DNA from: Streptomyces hyaluromycini
Lineage (GTDB): Bacteria; Actinomycetota; Actinomycetes; Streptomycetales; Streptomycetaceae
Direction: 5' to 3'
NCBI RefSeq assembly: GCF_002217755.1
Contig: NZ_BCFL01000016.1
Location: 850,319-914,318 of the forward strand
DNA: 64,000 bases
A model generated the notes under the pieces. It was not told where the DNA came from, searched no databases, and saw only the letters and a list, made by a program, of their open reading frames with translations. Numbering within the stretch: the stretch's first letter is position 1; each line of letters opens with the position of its first letter. Below, one piece after another: positions 52,153 through 63,038 of the stretch. The translations under genes were made by a program, and so were the position numbers.

Positions 52153-52686
52153 GTGGAGCATCACAGGACCCGACCCCGACAACCCGGACCGCGCCGAGGC
52201 GCCCCCCGCGCGCCGCTGCCGCCGCAGGCGAGACGGCGGCCGGGGACGCCCGGGCGCCGGCCCGCTCCGGGAAGGTCGCGTCCGGCACCGGTGGCGGGGC
52301 CCGCGCGGCTGCCGGGTCCACGGCTCACGGGGCTCGGCTGCGGCCTCTTCTGCATGGCCGCGATGTTCCTGCTCGGCTTCCTGGACGACCTGCTTCTCGG
52401 GGCGTCCCTGACCGTGTACGGCGTGCTGTTCCTGCCCGTGTCCGCGCTGACCGCGCTGTGGGTGCGCGGGGGCGATCTGCTGACCGCACCCGTCGTCGTC
52501 CCGATCGCCTTCGCCGTCGGCCTGCTGGCCGTCGCCGACGGCGGCGGCGGTTTCCTGGGCGGCGTGATGGGCCTGGTGACAGCCCTGTCCACGCAGGCCG
52601 GCTGGCTCTACGGCGGGACGCTGATCGCCGGGGTGATCGTCATCGTCCGCCGGATCCGGCTGATCCGGCGCCGCCGCAGAGCCTGA
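52153..52686 (+). CDS. DUF6542-like membrane protein
   Basis: 177 aa. The first ~60 residues are Pro/Arg-rich and probably disordered; the rest has about four membrane segments (LGCGLFCMAAMFLLGFLDDL, LTVYGVLFLPVSALTALW, VPIAFAVGLLAVADG, WLYGGTLIAGVIVIVRRI). Streptomyces chromosomes carry a similar protein annotated DUF6542 near ychF and ispH. The start GTG 52153 is provisional. Function unknown. Confidence 0.7.
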   Translation: MEHHRTRPRQPGPRRGAPRAPLPPQARRRPGTPGRRPAPGRSRPAPVAGPARLPGPRLTGLGCGLFCMAAMFLLGFLDDLLLGASLTVYGVLFLPVSALTALWVRGGDLLTAPVVVPIAFAVGLLAVADGGGGFLGGVMGLVTALSTQAGWLYGGTLIAGVIVIVRRIRLIRRRRRA

Positions 52687-52717
52687 CCCCGGCGCGCGTG
52701 CCGTGCCCGCCCGCGCG

Positions 52718-52774
52718 CCGTGGTGGCGCCCACTTGCCGTGGTGGCGCCTACTTGCCGTGGCGGCGCCTACTTG
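52718..52774. repeat. Three tandem 19-bp repeats at the 3' end of ppgK
   Basis: CCGTGGTGGCGCCCACTTG and two near-identical units (52718-52736, 52737-52755, 52756-52774) differing by one or two bases. The third copy contains the ppgK stop codon, so the repeat seems to have grown from the end of the gene into the spacer. Confidence 0.85.
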
Positions 52775-53517
52775 GCGTGGTGCGCCGCGCGCATCGCCGC
52801 GCCCACGATCCCCGCGTTGTTCTGCAGCTGGGCCGGGACGATCTCGGCCTTGATGCCCTCGATGTACGGCAGGAACTTGTCGGCCTTGCGGCTCACCCCG
52901 CCGCCGATGATGAACAGGCTCGGGGTGAAGAGCATCTCGACGTGCGCCAGGTACTTGTTGACCCGGTGCGCCCAGTGCTCCCAGCTCAGGCCCTCGTCCT
53001 CCTTGGCCTTGCTGGACGCCTTCTTCTCCGCGTCGTGGCCCTCCAGCTCCAGGTGGCCCAGCTCGGTGTTGGGGACCAGCTCGCCGTCGACGAACAGGGC
53101 ACTGCCGATGCCGGTGCCGAAGGTGAGCAGGAGGACCACGCCCTTGCGGTCCCGGCCGGCGCCGAACTCCATCTCGGCCACACCGGCCGCGTCCGCGTCG
53201 TTGACCACGGTCACCGGGAGTCCGCCGAGCCGCTCGCTGAACAGCGTGCGCGCGTCGGTGTCGATCCAGCTCTTGTCGACGTTCGCCGCCGTGCGGATGT
53301 GAGTGCCGTCGGTGATCACACCGGGGAAGGTGAGCCCGACCGGGCCGCTCCAGCCGAAGTGGTCGACCACCTGCTTGACCCCGTCGGCGACGCTGTCGGG
53401 CGTCGCCGGGTGCGGGGTGAGCACCTTGCACCGCTCCTGGGCCAGGTCGCCCTTGTCCAGGTCCACGGGAGCGCCCTTGATCCCGGAACCACCGATGTCC
53501 ACGCCGAAGATCTGCAT
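52768..53517 (-). CDS. ppgK: Polyphosphate glucokinase
   Basis: 249 aa ROK-family kinase using polyphosphate or ATP to make glucose 6-phosphate. Phosphate-binding loop GVDIGGSGIKG at the N-terminus, NDADAAGVAEMEFG, the ROK glycine-rich LTFGTGIGSALF and ELGHLE, and a SWEHWAHRVNKYLA segment characteristic of PpgK. Intact. The 19-bp repeats lie at its stop. Core metabolic gene, conserved in this location. Confidence 0.96.
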   Translation of the reverse strand: MQIFGVDIGGSGIKGAPVDLDKGDLAQERCKVLTPHPATPDSVADGVKQVVDHFGWSGPVGLTFPGVITDGTHIRTAANVDKSWIDTDARTLFSERLGGLPVTVVNDADAAGVAEMEFGAGRDRKGVVLLLTFGTGIGSALFVDGELVPNTELGHLELEGHDAEKKASSKAKEDEGLSWEHWAHRVNKYLAHVEMLFTPSLFIIGGGVSRKADKFLPYIEGIKAEIVPAQLQNNAGIVGAAMRAAHHAK

Positions 53518-53577
53518 GGCTACACGTTACGTCGTACGACTGACAGTCACGACGTCGGAGGACCGTACGGACGGTCC

Positions 53578-54591
53578 TTACGCCCCGGCGCCGGTGCCGC
53601 CGCGTTCGGCGACCAGGGTGGCCGCCTCTTCGCGCAGGTCACGGCGGAGTTCCTTGGGGAGTGAGAAGGTGATGGACTCCTCGGCCGCCTTGACGATCTC
53701 GACGTCGCCGTAGCCGCGCTCGGCGAGCCAGTCCAGGACCTGCTCGACCAGTACCTCGGGTACGGAGGCACCGGAGGTGACGCCGACGGTCGTCACGCCG
53801 TCCAGCCAGGCCGCGTCGATCTCGCTGGCGAAGTCGACCAGGTGGGCGGCGCGGGAGCCGGCCAGCTTGGCGACCTCGACGAGCCGCTTGGAGTTGGAGG
53901 AGTTGCGGGAGCCGACCACGATGACCAGTTCGGCCTCGGCGCCCATCTGCTTGACCGCGAGCTGGCGGTTCTGCGTGGCGTAGCAGATGTCGTCGCTCGG
54001 CGGGGAGATCAGCTGCGGGAACTTCTCCTTCAGGGCGTCGACGGTCTCCATCGTCTCGTCGACGGAGAGGGTGGTCTGGGAGAGCCAGACGACCTTGGAC
54101 TCGTCGCGGACCTCGACCTTGGCGACGTCGGCCGGGCCGTCGACCAGCTGGATGTGGTCGGGGGCCTCGCCGGAGGTGCCGATGACCTCCTCGTGGCCCT
54201 CGTGGCCGATCAGCAGGATGTCGTAGTCCTCGCCTGCGAAGCGGACGGCTTCCTTGTGGACCTTGGTGACCAGCGGGCAGGTCGCGTCGATGGTGGCGAG
54301 GCGGCCGCGCTCGGCCTCCTCGTGGACGACGGGGGCGACGCCGTGCGCGGAGAACATCACGATGTTCCCCGGCGGGACCTCCTCGGTCCGCTCGACGAAG
54401 ATCGCGCCCTTCTTCTCCAGGGTCTGCACGACGTACTTGTTGTGCACGATCTCGTGCCGGACGTAGATCGGGGCCCCGTACTGCTCCAGGGCCTTCTCGA
54501 CGGCGATCACGGCGCGGTCCACACCCGCGCAGTAGCCACGGGGGGCGGCGAGCAGGACACGGCGGCCAGGCGAAGCAGTCATGGCACCCAT
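53578..54591 (-). CDS. ispH: 4-hydroxy-3-methylbut-2-enyl diphosphate reductase
   Basis: 337 aa IspH/LytB, the last enzyme of the MEP isoprenoid pathway, with a [4Fe-4S] cluster. The three cluster cysteines lie in [21 protein letters not shown] and (third) [11 protein letters not shown]; the substrate-site HEIVHN, TSGEAPD and RNSSNSKRL segments are present. The ATG at 54582 ([11 protein letters not shown]) is as likely as 54591. Divergent from xseA. Confidence 0.97.
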   Translation of the reverse strand: MGAMTASPGRRVLLAAPRGYCAGVDRAVIAVEKALEQYGAPIYVRHEIVHNKYVVQTLEKKGAIFVERTEEVPPGNIVMFSAHGVAPVVHEEAERGRLATIDATCPLVTKVHKEAVRFAGEDYDILLIGHEGHEEVIGTSGEAPDHIQLVDGPADVAKVEVRDESKVVWLSQTTLSVDETMETVDALKEKFPQLISPPSDDICYATQNRQLAVKQMGAEAELVIVVGSRNSSNSKRLVEVAKLAGSRAAHLVDFASEIDAAWLDGVTTVGVTSGASVPEVLVEQVLDWLAERGYGDVEIVKAAEESITFSLPKELRRDLREEAATLVAERGGTGAGA

Positions 54592-54785
54592 CGTAAGGCC
54601 GCGTTCGGGGGGTCGAAGATCGCGTCCGGGTGACGATCCCGCGGAAATCGGCGGAAGACCGGGGGTGTGCCGGGCATACGGCCGCGGGAGGCACTGGCGT
54701 CCGAGACCGGCACGGCGACGGCACCCCCGCCCGGGGCGGACGAACGGAGGGGGGTCCTGTCGGTGCGCGCCGTTACTCTCGGCGC

Positions 54786-55994
54786 ATGGCTTTGAACACG
54801 TCTGCCGAAGCTCCCGTTCCCGTCGGTGAGATCTCCCGGCTGATCGGTGGGTGGATCGATCGGCTCGGGGCCGTCTGGGTCGAGGGGCAGATCACGCAGC
54901 TCTCGCGGCGGCCGGGGGCGGGCGTCGTGTTTCTGACGTTGCGGGATCCGTCGCACGACATCTCGATCGGCGTCACCTGTTACCGGCAGGTGTTCGACGC
55001 GGTGGCCGACGTGGTCGGCGAGGGGGCCCGGGTCGTCGTGCACGCGAAGCCCGAGTGGTACGCGCCGCGTGGGCAGTTGTCCCTGCGGGCCGCCGAGATA
55101 AGGCCGGTCGGGGTCGGGGAGCTGCTGGCGCGGCTGGAGATGCTGAAGAAGGCGCTGGCCGCGGAGGGGCTGTTCGCCGCCGAGCGGAAGAAGCCGTTGC
55201 CGTTTCTGCCGCAGTTGATCGGGCTGGTGTGCGGGCGGGCCTCGGCCGCCGAGCGGGACGTGCTGGAGAACGCCCGGCACCGGTGGCCGGCGGTGCGGTT
55301 CGAGGTGCGGAACGTGCCGGTGCAGGGCGTGCACGCGGTGCCGCAGGTCGTGCAGGCCGTGAAGGAGCTCGACGCGCTCGACGAGGTGGATGTGATCATC
55401 GTCGCGCGCGGCGGCGGCAGCGTGGAGGATCTGCTGCCGTTCTCCGACGAGCAGCTGGTGCGGACGGTCGCCGGGTGCCGTACGCCCGTGGTGTCCGCCA
55501 TCGGGCACGAGCCCGACAACCCGCTGCTCGACTACGTCGCCGACCTGCGGGCCTCCACCCCCACCGACGCGGCCAAGCGGGTCGTCCCGGATGTCGGGGA
55601 GGAGCTGGAGCGGGTGCGGATGCTGCGGGACCGGGGCCGGCGCAGCGTCGACGCGCTGGTGGCGCGGGAGGAGCGGGGGCTGGCGCATGCGCTCGCGCGG
55701 CCGGCCATGGAGGATCCGCACCGGATGGTCGACGAACGCGCCGATCACGTCGCCTCGCTGGTCGACCGTTCGCGGCGCACCGTCGGGCATCTGCTCGACC
55801 GCGCCGACTCCGAGCTGACGCACACGCACGCGCGCGTGGTGGCCCTCTCCCCCGCCGCCACGCTGAAGCGCGGTTACGCCGTGCTGCAGAAGGACGGCGG
55901 TCATGTGGTGCGGGATCCGGGGGATGTGGCGCCGGGCGAGGCGCTGCGGGCGCGGGTCGCCGAGGGCGAGTTCACGGTGCGGGTCGACGGCTGA
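54786..55994 (+). CDS. xseA: Exonuclease VII large subunit
   Basis: 402 aa. N-terminal OB-fold (about 25-110, [19 protein letters not shown]) for single-stranded DNA, catalytic core with [38 protein letters not shown] and [20 protein letters not shown], then a coiled-coil region and the C-terminal [13 protein letters not shown]. With the small subunit it degrades single-stranded DNA to oligonucleotides. ATG 54786 is chosen from the start of the OB-fold; the frame is open to 54630 but not conserved-looking. xseB follows 36 bp later. Confidence 0.96.
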   Translation: MALNTSAEAPVPVGEISRLIGGWIDRLGAVWVEGQITQLSRRPGAGVVFLTLRDPSHDISIGVTCYRQVFDAVADVVGEGARVVVHAKPEWYAPRGQLSLRAAEIRPVGVGELLARLEMLKKALAAEGLFAAERKKPLPFLPQLIGLVCGRASAAERDVLENARHRWPAVRFEVRNVPVQGVHAVPQVVQAVKELDALDEVDVIIVARGGGSVEDLLPFSDEQLVRTVAGCRTPVVSAIGHEPDNPLLDYVADLRASTPTDAAKRVVPDVGEELERVRMLRDRGRRSVDALVAREERGLAHALARPAMEDPHRMVDERADHVASLVDRSRRTVGHLLDRADSELTHTHARVVALSPAATLKRGYAVLQKDGGHVVRDPGDVAPGEALRARVAEGEFTVRVDG

Positions 55995-56030
55995 CGCCGT
56001 GTCGTACGAGTCGATGAGAAAGGTCAGTGC

Positions 56031-56267
56031 ATGAGCAGCAAGACGGAAGAGGCCGCCCTCTCGTACGAGCAGGCGCGGGACGAGCTGATCGAGACCGTGC
56101 GGCGGCTGGAGGCCGGCGGGACGAGCCTTGAGCAGTCCCTCGCGCTCTGGGAGCGGGGCGAGGAGCTGGCCAGGGTGTGCCGGCAGTGGCTGGAGGGGGC
56201 GCGGGCCCGGCTGGACGCGGCGCTGGCCGAGGAGGAAGCGGCCGGAGAGGCCGAAGAGGAGGACTGA
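56031..56267 (+). CDS. xseB: Exonuclease VII small subunit
   Basis: 78 aa; the family pattern is clear: [20 protein letters not shown], then [19 protein letters not shown]. Several copies bind the coiled coil of each large subunit. Codirectional with xseA, 36 bp apart, so likely an operon. The acidic C-terminal tail is typical of actinobacterial forms. Confidence 0.94.
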   Translation: MSSKTEEAALSYEQARDELIETVRRLEAGGTSLEQSLALWERGEELARVCRQWLEGARARLDAALAEEEAAGEAEEED

Positions 56268-56354
56268 GCGGGGCGGCCGGTGTGAGGCGGATCACCACGG
56301 TCCGGTTTTTGTTGAAGCTTGAATCTTCCCTCGCGTATGGTCGTGCCGTCAGCC

Positions 56355-56376
56355 TATCCGGACCGCGGTCCGGATA
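56355..56376. promoter_or_regulatory. Perfect 22-bp palindrome upstream of the nitroreductase gene
   Basis: TATCCGGACCG followed directly by its reverse complement, 33 bp before the start at 56410. The position suggests an operator for a dimeric repressor of the TetR or MarR type. A direct repeat TTGAAGCTTGAA lies about 50 bp further upstream. No regulator gene is adjacent. Confidence 0.6.
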
Positions 56377-56409
56377 CGAACCGGGACGCGACCTCTAGGA
56401 AGTTCAACC

Positions 56410-57000
56410 ATGTCTCTCGTTCTCGACCCCAACGCACAGGACCTGCTGTTCCGCGAGGCCCGCACCGCCAACACCTTCACCGACGAGCCGGTGTCCGACG
56501 AGCAGGTACAGGCGATCTACGACCTGGTCAAGTACGGCCCGACCTCCATGAACCAGTCGCCGCTGCGCGTGGTCCTGGTCCGCTCCCCCGAGGCCCGTGA
56601 GCGCCTGGTGCAGCACATGGCCGAGGGCAACCAGAAGAAGACCGCCGGCGCCCCGCTGGTCGCGATCCTCGCCGCGGACAACGAGTTCCACGAGGAGCTG
56701 CCGCAGCTCTTCCCGCACTTCCCGCAGGCCAAGGACGCCGTCTTCGGCGACCGCGCGGTGCGTGAGGGCAGCGCGGCCCTGAACGCCGCCCTCCAGGCCG
56801 CCTACTTCATCATCGGCGTCCGCGCCGCCGGTCTCGCCGCCGGCCCGATGGGCGGTTACGACGCCGCGGGCATCCAGAAGGAGTTCCTGGACGACGACCA
56901 CACCCCGCTGATGGTCGTCAACATCGGCAAGCCGGGCGAGGACGCCTGGTTCCCGCGCTCCCCGCGCCTGTCCTACGACGACGTCGTCACGACCGTCTGA
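56410..57000 (+). CDS. RutE-like nitroreductase (malonic semialdehyde reductase family)
   Basis: 196 aa NADPH/FMN reductase of the HadB/RutE group. N-terminal REARTANTFTDEPVSDEQ and GPTSMNQSPLRVVLV contain FMN contacts; later AAYFIIGVRAAGLAAGPMGG and NIGKPGEDAWFPRSPRL match the family. It could reduce 3-oxopropanoate or act on nitro compounds or quinones. The rest of the Rut pathway is not in the window. The upstream 22-bp palindrome suggests regulation on its own promoter. Confidence 0.88.
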   Translation: MSLVLDPNAQDLLFREARTANTFTDEPVSDEQVQAIYDLVKYGPTSMNQSPLRVVLVRSPEARERLVQHMAEGNQKKTAGAPLVAILAADNEFHEELPQLFPHFPQAKDAVFGDRAVREGSAALNAALQAAYFIIGVRAAGLAAGPMGGYDAAGIQKEFLDDDHTPLMVVNIGKPGEDAWFPRSPRLSYDDVVTTV

Positions 57001-57050
57001 GGCACGCCGCAGATGCGCGAGAGGCCCCCGGCAACGGGGCGGATTCCAGG

Positions 57051-57216
57051 GGTCGTTGCAACACAGGTGATCAACTGGCTGTGGCCAGGAGCTTAGCGAG
57101 GCGCTCGGCTGGGGTTTCCCAGCCGAGCGTTTTGCGTGGGCGGCTGTTGAGTTCGGCGGCGACGGCCGCCAGGTCCTGGGGAGTGTGGGCGGCCGAACTG
57201 GGGTGTTGCAACGACC
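57051..57216 (-). mobile_element. Internally deleted IS30-family element (166 bp)
   Basis: Perfect 14-bp terminal inverted repeats GGTCGTTGCAACAC (57051-57064) and GTGTTGCAACGACC (57203-57216). Between them the minus strand encodes the last ~35 codons of an IS30-type transposase: LAAVAAELNSRPRKTLGWET, then PAERLAKLLATAS and stop. The N-terminal region and the DDE core are deleted, leaving both ends, so it could only move with help from a full-length relative. I see no convincing target-site duplication. Confidence 0.85.
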
Positions 57217-57273
57217 ACTAGAACTCAAGACGGCGCCGGGGGCCTCTCCTGCTCGCGCGTCGCGACGCCCGCG

Positions 57274-57798
57274 TCAGGACATCTTCAGCGCCGCCGCCAT
57301 CTTCGTCAGCTGGGTGAAGGAGGCCGTGCCGGCCACCACCGTGGTCGAGCCGGAGGTGCCGTCCAGCACCAGCGCGTCGTAGCGGCCGCCGGTGTAGTGC
57401 GTCCAGGTGCGGTCGCCGATCTTCTCGGTCGTCTTCGTGGCCGACGCGCCCTGACTGGCGTCGGTGATGAAGTCGGCGCGCTTCTGAGTCGACTGCTCGA
57501 CCTGGACGTACTGACCGTCGGGGGTCTGGTAGCCGAGGTGCCAGCGATCCCCGTCCTCGCCCTGGAAACGGACCGAGGTGGCCTTCCAGGCGCCGGACAG
57601 GCCCTCGGGCGCGGCCACCGGATAGGTCGCGGCGCGCCGTGCCGTCAGCAACTCGACCCGGTAGTCGACCCTCGGAAGGTCGGGAGCGTGATCGTCGTGC
57701 GGGACGAGCAGGTAGATGAAGCCCGCCGCGAGGCCGATCAGGGCCAGGGAGAGGATCATGTCCCGGACCGTCTTCTGCTTGCCGTTCGTGCCTGCCAC
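57274..57798 (-). CDS. DUF4245 protein
   Basis: 174 aa with one N-terminal membrane helix (MILSLALIGLAAGFIYLLVP, residues 14-33) and an exposed beta-rich domain (SGAWKATSVRFQGEDGDRWH, GYQTPDGQYVQVEQS, GSTTVVAGTASFTQL). The DUF4245 family is conserved beside glpX in actinobacteria. Function unknown. Divergent from glpX. Confidence 0.88.
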   Translation of the reverse strand: MAGTNGKQKTVRDMILSLALIGLAAGFIYLLVPHDDHAPDLPRVDYRVELLTARRAATYPVAAPEGLSGAWKATSVRFQGEDGDRWHLGYQTPDGQYVQVEQSTQKRADFITDASQGASATKTTEKIGDRTWTHYTGGRYDALVLDGTSGSTTVVAGTASFTQLTKMAAALKMS

Positions 57799-57925
57799 GC
57801 CCCCTATCGTCGCAGGTGCCCGCTGCGCTCATCCGTGGGGTCCCCTGCTCATTTTGTCAGCCTGGCGATAGAGTCGACGGGAAAACCCTCATCCGGCCGT
57901 CGTCGTATCAGAAAGGTGCGCTCCG

Positions 57926-58963
57926 ATGACCGAGAATCATCATCACCTGCCGTCCGAACTCGATGTCCCCTCCGAGGCCCCCGACCGCAACCTCGCCCTG
58001 GAGCTCGTCCGGGTGACCGAGGCCGCGGCGATGGCCGCGGGACGCTGGGTGGGCCGCGGCGACAAGAACGGCGCCGACGGCGCCGCGGTCCGCGCGATGC
58101 GGACCCTCGTCTCCACCGTGTCGATGAACGGCGTGGTCGTCATCGGCGAGGGCGAGAAGGACGAGGCCCCGATGCTCTTCAACGGAGAGCGCATCGGTGA
58201 CGGCACCGGGCCCGAGGTCGACATCGCCGTCGACCCGATCGACGGGACGACGCTGACCGCGAAGGGCATGCCCAACGCGATCTCCGTGCTGGCCGCGGCC
58301 GAGCGCGGGGCCATGTTCGACCCGTCCGCCGTCTTCTACATGGACAAGCTGGTCACGGGCCCGGAAGCGGCGGACTTCGTCGACATCAACGCGCCCGTCT
58401 CCGTCAACATCCGGCGGGTCGCCAAGGCGAAGCGGGCCACGCCGGAGGACGTGACCGTCGTCATCCTCGACCGGCCGCGGCACGAAGGGATCATCAAGGA
58501 GATCCGGGAGGCCGGCGCGCGCATCAAGCTGATCTCCGACGGTGACGTCGCCGGGTCGATCTACGCGCTGCGCGAGGGCACGGGCGTCGACATGCTGCTC
58601 GGCATCGGCGGCACGCCCGAGGGCATCATCTCGGCGTGCGCGGTCAAGTGCCTGGGCGGAACCATCCAGGGCAAGCTGTGGCCCAAGGACGACGCGGAGC
58701 GGCAGCGGGCCATCGACGCCGGGCACGACCTGGACCGGGTCCTGACGACGGAGGACCTGGTGACCGGGGAGAACGTGTTCTTCGTCGCCACCGGCATCAC
58801 CGACGGGGAGCTGCTGCGGGGCGTGCGGTATCGGTCGGAGACCGCGCTGACCGAGTCGATCGTGATGCGGTCGAAGTCGGGGACGGTGCGGCGGATCGAC
58901 TCCGAGCACCGGCTGCGCAAGCTGCGGGCCTACAGCTCGGTCGATTTCGACAAGGCGAAGTAG
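57926..58963 (+). CDS. glpX: Fructose-1,6-bisphosphatase, class II
   Basis: 345 aa. Metal-binding [15 protein letters not shown] and [15 protein letters not shown], then [19 protein letters not shown] and [20 protein letters not shown], all as in GlpX. Key gluconeogenic step, fructose 1,6-bisphosphate to fructose 6-phosphate. The ATG is preceded by AGAAAGG. A strong bidirectional terminator follows at 59081-59114. Confidence 0.97.
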   Translation: MTENHHHLPSELDVPSEAPDRNLALELVRVTEAAAMAAGRWVGRGDKNGADGAAVRAMRTLVSTVSMNGVVVIGEGEKDEAPMLFNGERIGDGTGPEVDIAVDPIDGTTLTAKGMPNAISVLAAAERGAMFDPSAVFYMDKLVTGPEAADFVDINAPVSVNIRRVAKAKRATPEDVTVVILDRPRHEGIIKEIREAGARIKLISDGDVAGSIYALREGTGVDMLLGIGGTPEGIISACAVKCLGGTIQGKLWPKDDAERQRAIDAGHDLDRVLTTEDLVTGENVFFVATGITDGELLRGVRYRSETALTESIVMRSKSGTVRRIDSEHRLRKLRAYSSVDFDKAK

Positions 58964-59080
58964 CGCCCACGGAGAGGGGGCTGCCGACCGTGCGCGGCCA
59001 CAGGTGCGCTGTGGCCGGTCGCGCTCACGCGGCGGCAGCCGCACATCGGCACGGCCCCGCGCCCCTTGCGGGGCACTGGC

Positions 59081-59114
59081 AAAAGGCGCCCTCGGTGCGG
59101 AGAGGGCGCCTTTT
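59081..59114. terminator. Bidirectional terminator between glpX and the WhiB gene
   Basis: AAAAGGCGCCCTC (59081-59093) pairs perfectly with GAGGGCGCCTTTT (59102-59114) around GGTGCGGA. It has T runs on both strands, an unusually classical Rho-independent form for this DNA. Confidence 0.92.
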
Positions 59115-59116
59115 TG

Positions 59117-59500
59117 TCAGCCTGCCTGCGCTATCCGGTTTGCCGCCGCCGCCCTCGCCGCCTTCTTCAGTTCCATGTCGCGGCGCCTGCGGCGGGCCAG
59201 GACCACGCGGCGTTCGGCGGCGGTGAGGCCGCCCCAGACGCCGTAGGGCTCGGGCTGGAGCAGCGCGTGTTCGCGGCACTCGACCATCACCGGACAGCGG
59301 GCACAGACCCGCTTGGCCGCCTCCTCCCGGGACAGCCGGGCGGCGGTGGGTTCCTTGGAGGGTGCGAAGAACAGGCCTGCCTCGTCGCGCCGGCACACCG
59401 CCTCGGTGTGCCAGGGGGCGTCTTGGTCCCTGTCCCGCACTGGCACCCGCTGGGCCGGAACGGCAGCGACCTGCAGGGACGAATGCGGCGGTTGCAGCAC
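59117..59500 (-). CDS. WhiB-family iron-sulfur transcription factor
   Basis: 127 aa. Four cluster cysteines: one in EAVCRRDE, two in VCARCPV and one in ECREHAL; then the turn GVWGGLTAAERR and a basic C-terminal tail (VVLARRRRRDMELKKAARAA) for DNA contact. From its position next to glpX and fumarase genes it resembles the S. coelicolor WblI locus; this assignment is from memory. WhiB proteins sense redox or NO through the cluster and bind the sigma factor. Confidence 0.93.
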   Translation of the reverse strand: MLQPPHSSLQVAAVPAQRVPVRDRDQDAPWHTEAVCRRDEAGLFFAPSKEPTAARLSREEAAKRVCARCPVMVECREHALLQPEPYGVWGGLTAAERRVVLARRRRRDMELKKAARAAAANRIAQAG

Positions 59501-59653
59501 GGGTCTACTCCTGACGACGGCTTCGCGAGCGAGAGACGATGCAGCAAGGCCTACCCGCTGTGCGCGGGCCTATGCACAGCGTCCTCAACAGCCGTACTCC
59601 GGCGGCTTGTTCACGACCCCTGGGGCCGCCGGGCCGGGAGTGATTCGCGACCG

Positions 59654-60355
59654 TCAACGGTCCAGGTGTTTGCGCAACTTCCTGTCGACCTTGTCCTGAA
59701 CCCGGTCCAGGATGTCCTCGATGAGCTTTCCGCGCTTCGGCCGCGCCTCCACGTTGCCGAGGACGGCCCAGCCGTCGACGTAGACGACCGGCGCGTCGGA
59801 GTCGACCGAATCCAGCGTGTCCGCCTCGAAGTTGCCCAGCACACCGCCGCCGGTGCCGCGCAGCGACACGTTCTCCGGGACGCGGATCTGGACGTCACCG
59901 AAGACCGAGACCGCCTTGATGACGACCTGCTGGTACTCGAAGATCGCCTCGGTGAGGTCGAGCTCGATGGAGCCGAAGACGGCGTAGGCGTGCAGCCGGC
60001 GGCCCGCCCGCCAGCGGCCCCGGCGGCGGGCGCTGCTGAAGACCGCCACCACGTTGCTGTCCGCCTCGACCGGGATCGCGCCGGGCGTCGGCCGGGGCGG
60101 CACCGGCGTGTAGCCCGGGGCGGCCGGGCCGGCGTGGGCCGCGGGCAGGTCCCGTATGAAGATCTCCAGCTCACCCACCGTCTTGGCGTTCAGCACCCCC
60201 TCCACGCGCTCGGCGTGCTCGTCGGCGGTCAGGCGCCCCTCGGCGAGGGCCTCCCGCAGGATGTCGGCGACGCGGTCACGGTCGGCGTCCGAGGCGCGCA
60301 GCTCGGCGACCGGTGCTCCGGCGGGCTCACGAGGGGGCTGCTTCTGAAGGTCCAC
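59654..60355 (-). CDS. DUF1707 / cell-wall-active antibiotic response protein
   Basis: 233 aa. N-terminal DUF1707 (about 20-75, LRASDADRDRVADILREALA and LTADEHAERVEGVL), a Pro-rich linker, and a C-terminal beta-helix-like YvqF/LiaF-type domain (about 120-220, VFGSIELDLTEAIFE, VFGDVQIRVPENVSL). Such proteins respond to cell-envelope stress or sit in membrane signalling complexes. No membrane helix is visible here. A 153-bp gap separates it from the WhiB gene. Confidence 0.85.
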   Translation of the reverse strand: MDLQKQPPREPAGAPVAELRASDADRDRVADILREALAEGRLTADEHAERVEGVLNAKTVGELEIFIRDLPAAHAGPAAPGYTPVPPRPTPGAIPVEADSNVVAVFSSARRRGRWRAGRRLHAYAVFGSIELDLTEAIFEYQQVVIKAVSVFGDVQIRVPENVSLRGTGGGVLGNFEADTLDSVDSDAPVVYVDGWAVLGNVEARPKRGKLIEDILDRVQDKVDRKLRKHLDR

Positions 60356-60535
60356 GGCAGCAGGGTACCGAAACGCGATAGATCGCGACTACCCCTCATC
60401 GCCACCTGTGGAAAACCCGTACGGTCCCCGAACTGAGCCTTACCTCACAGGCTCCCCGTCAGTGGCAGGTTCTACGCTGGATGCGCCCGCCAGCGTCGGC
60501 GGGCGGCCGTCCGTCAGAGTGAGGAATGGGCTGAG

Positions 60536-62206
<1,671 letters not shown>

Positions 62207-62296
62207 TGCGTCCGGCGCGGCGGGGGAAGGATGTCGCCCCCGCCGCCCCTACCCGTCCCGTCCTCCAGGGGGTGGGCCCCCTTCGACCGCCCGCTT

Positions 62297-62314
62297 CGGG
62301 GGCTGCCGCCCCCG
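62297..62314 (+). terminator. Short GC hairpin after the class I fumarase gene
   Basis: CGGGGGC (62297-62303) pairs with GCCCCCG (62308-62314) around TGCC, about 90 bp after the fumarase stop. Typical of Streptomyces intergenic stems without a U tract. Confidence 0.5.
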
Positions 62315-62354
62315 GACCCCCGCATCGGCCTGAACGGCCTCGTCCTCAAACGCC

Positions 62355-62459
62355 GGACGGGCTGAGAGGGGGTGCGGACCGGGTCTCGGCCCCAGGCACC
62401 GGACGGGCTGAGAGGGGGGTGCGGACCGGGTCTCGGCCTCAGGCACCGGACGGGCTGAG
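62355..62459. repeat. Tandem 46-47-bp direct repeat
   Basis: Two nearly identical units (62355-62400 and 62401-62447), each starting GGACGGGCTGAGAGGGGG and ending CAGGCACC, plus a third partial unit GGACGGGCTGAG. Non-coding, between the fumarase and small secreted protein genes. Confidence 0.85.
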
Positions 62460-62490
62460 TTGTGGTGTTCGCCGGACAAGCCGGTGGGCG

Positions 62491-62856
62491 TCAGTGGGGC
62501 ATGCAGCCGAACCAGTTCACCGTGTTGCCGTCGGCTGTGTAGCCCATGCACCTGAGGGTTCTGTCGTGCAGCTTCTCGGTGCGGTCGACCGGGCCGTTGA
62601 GGTACTCCGTCTTGTGGTGGGGCTCCACCAGGTCGTCGACCTCGATGCGGTACCAGCGGCGGTCGCCGGACGGCAGGGTGCAGCCGTGGGCGGTCACGTT
62701 GCGGCTGGGATCGCCGCTCCAGACGGGCCGTTCGGCGCGGTCGCAGTGGGCGCGGCCGGCGGCGCCGGCGGTGCCGGCTCCCGCGCCCAGCAGCGTCGCC
62801 GCGCCTATGGACACCGCCGCGACGGCGCCGAACAGGCCCTTTGGAGTGAAGTTCAT
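62491..62856 (-). CDS. Small secreted protein of unknown function
   Basis: 121 aa with a signal peptide (KGLFGAVAAVSIGAATLLGA, likely cleavage after TAGAA). The mature part has four Cys (HCDRAE, HGCTLPSGDR, LRCMGYTADG, FGCMPH) and could form two disulfides. ATG 62856 has AGGAGG eight bases upstream. Not a family I recognise. Between the two fumarase genes it is codirectional with neither. Confidence 0.8.
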   Translation of the reverse strand: MNFTPKGLFGAVAAVSIGAATLLGAGAGTAGAAGRAHCDRAERPVWSGDPSRNVTAHGCTLPSGDRRWYRIEVDDLVEPHHKTEYLNGPVDRTEKLHDRTLRCMGYTADGNTVNWFGCMPH

Positions 62857-63038
62857 CGGTCGGTCCTCCTGCCAGCCGTGGTGATGGCGGGAATCGCCTC
62901 ATCACCTTGGGCCGATAGTCACATTTATCCGTGATGTCTGGCTCGGTGGCCGGGGGCGCAGTCCCCCGACCCGGTGACGTCGGTGGTGCCAATGCAGCAG
63001 GCCGGAACAACCGCCGCGCCCCGATCGCTGACAAGGGC

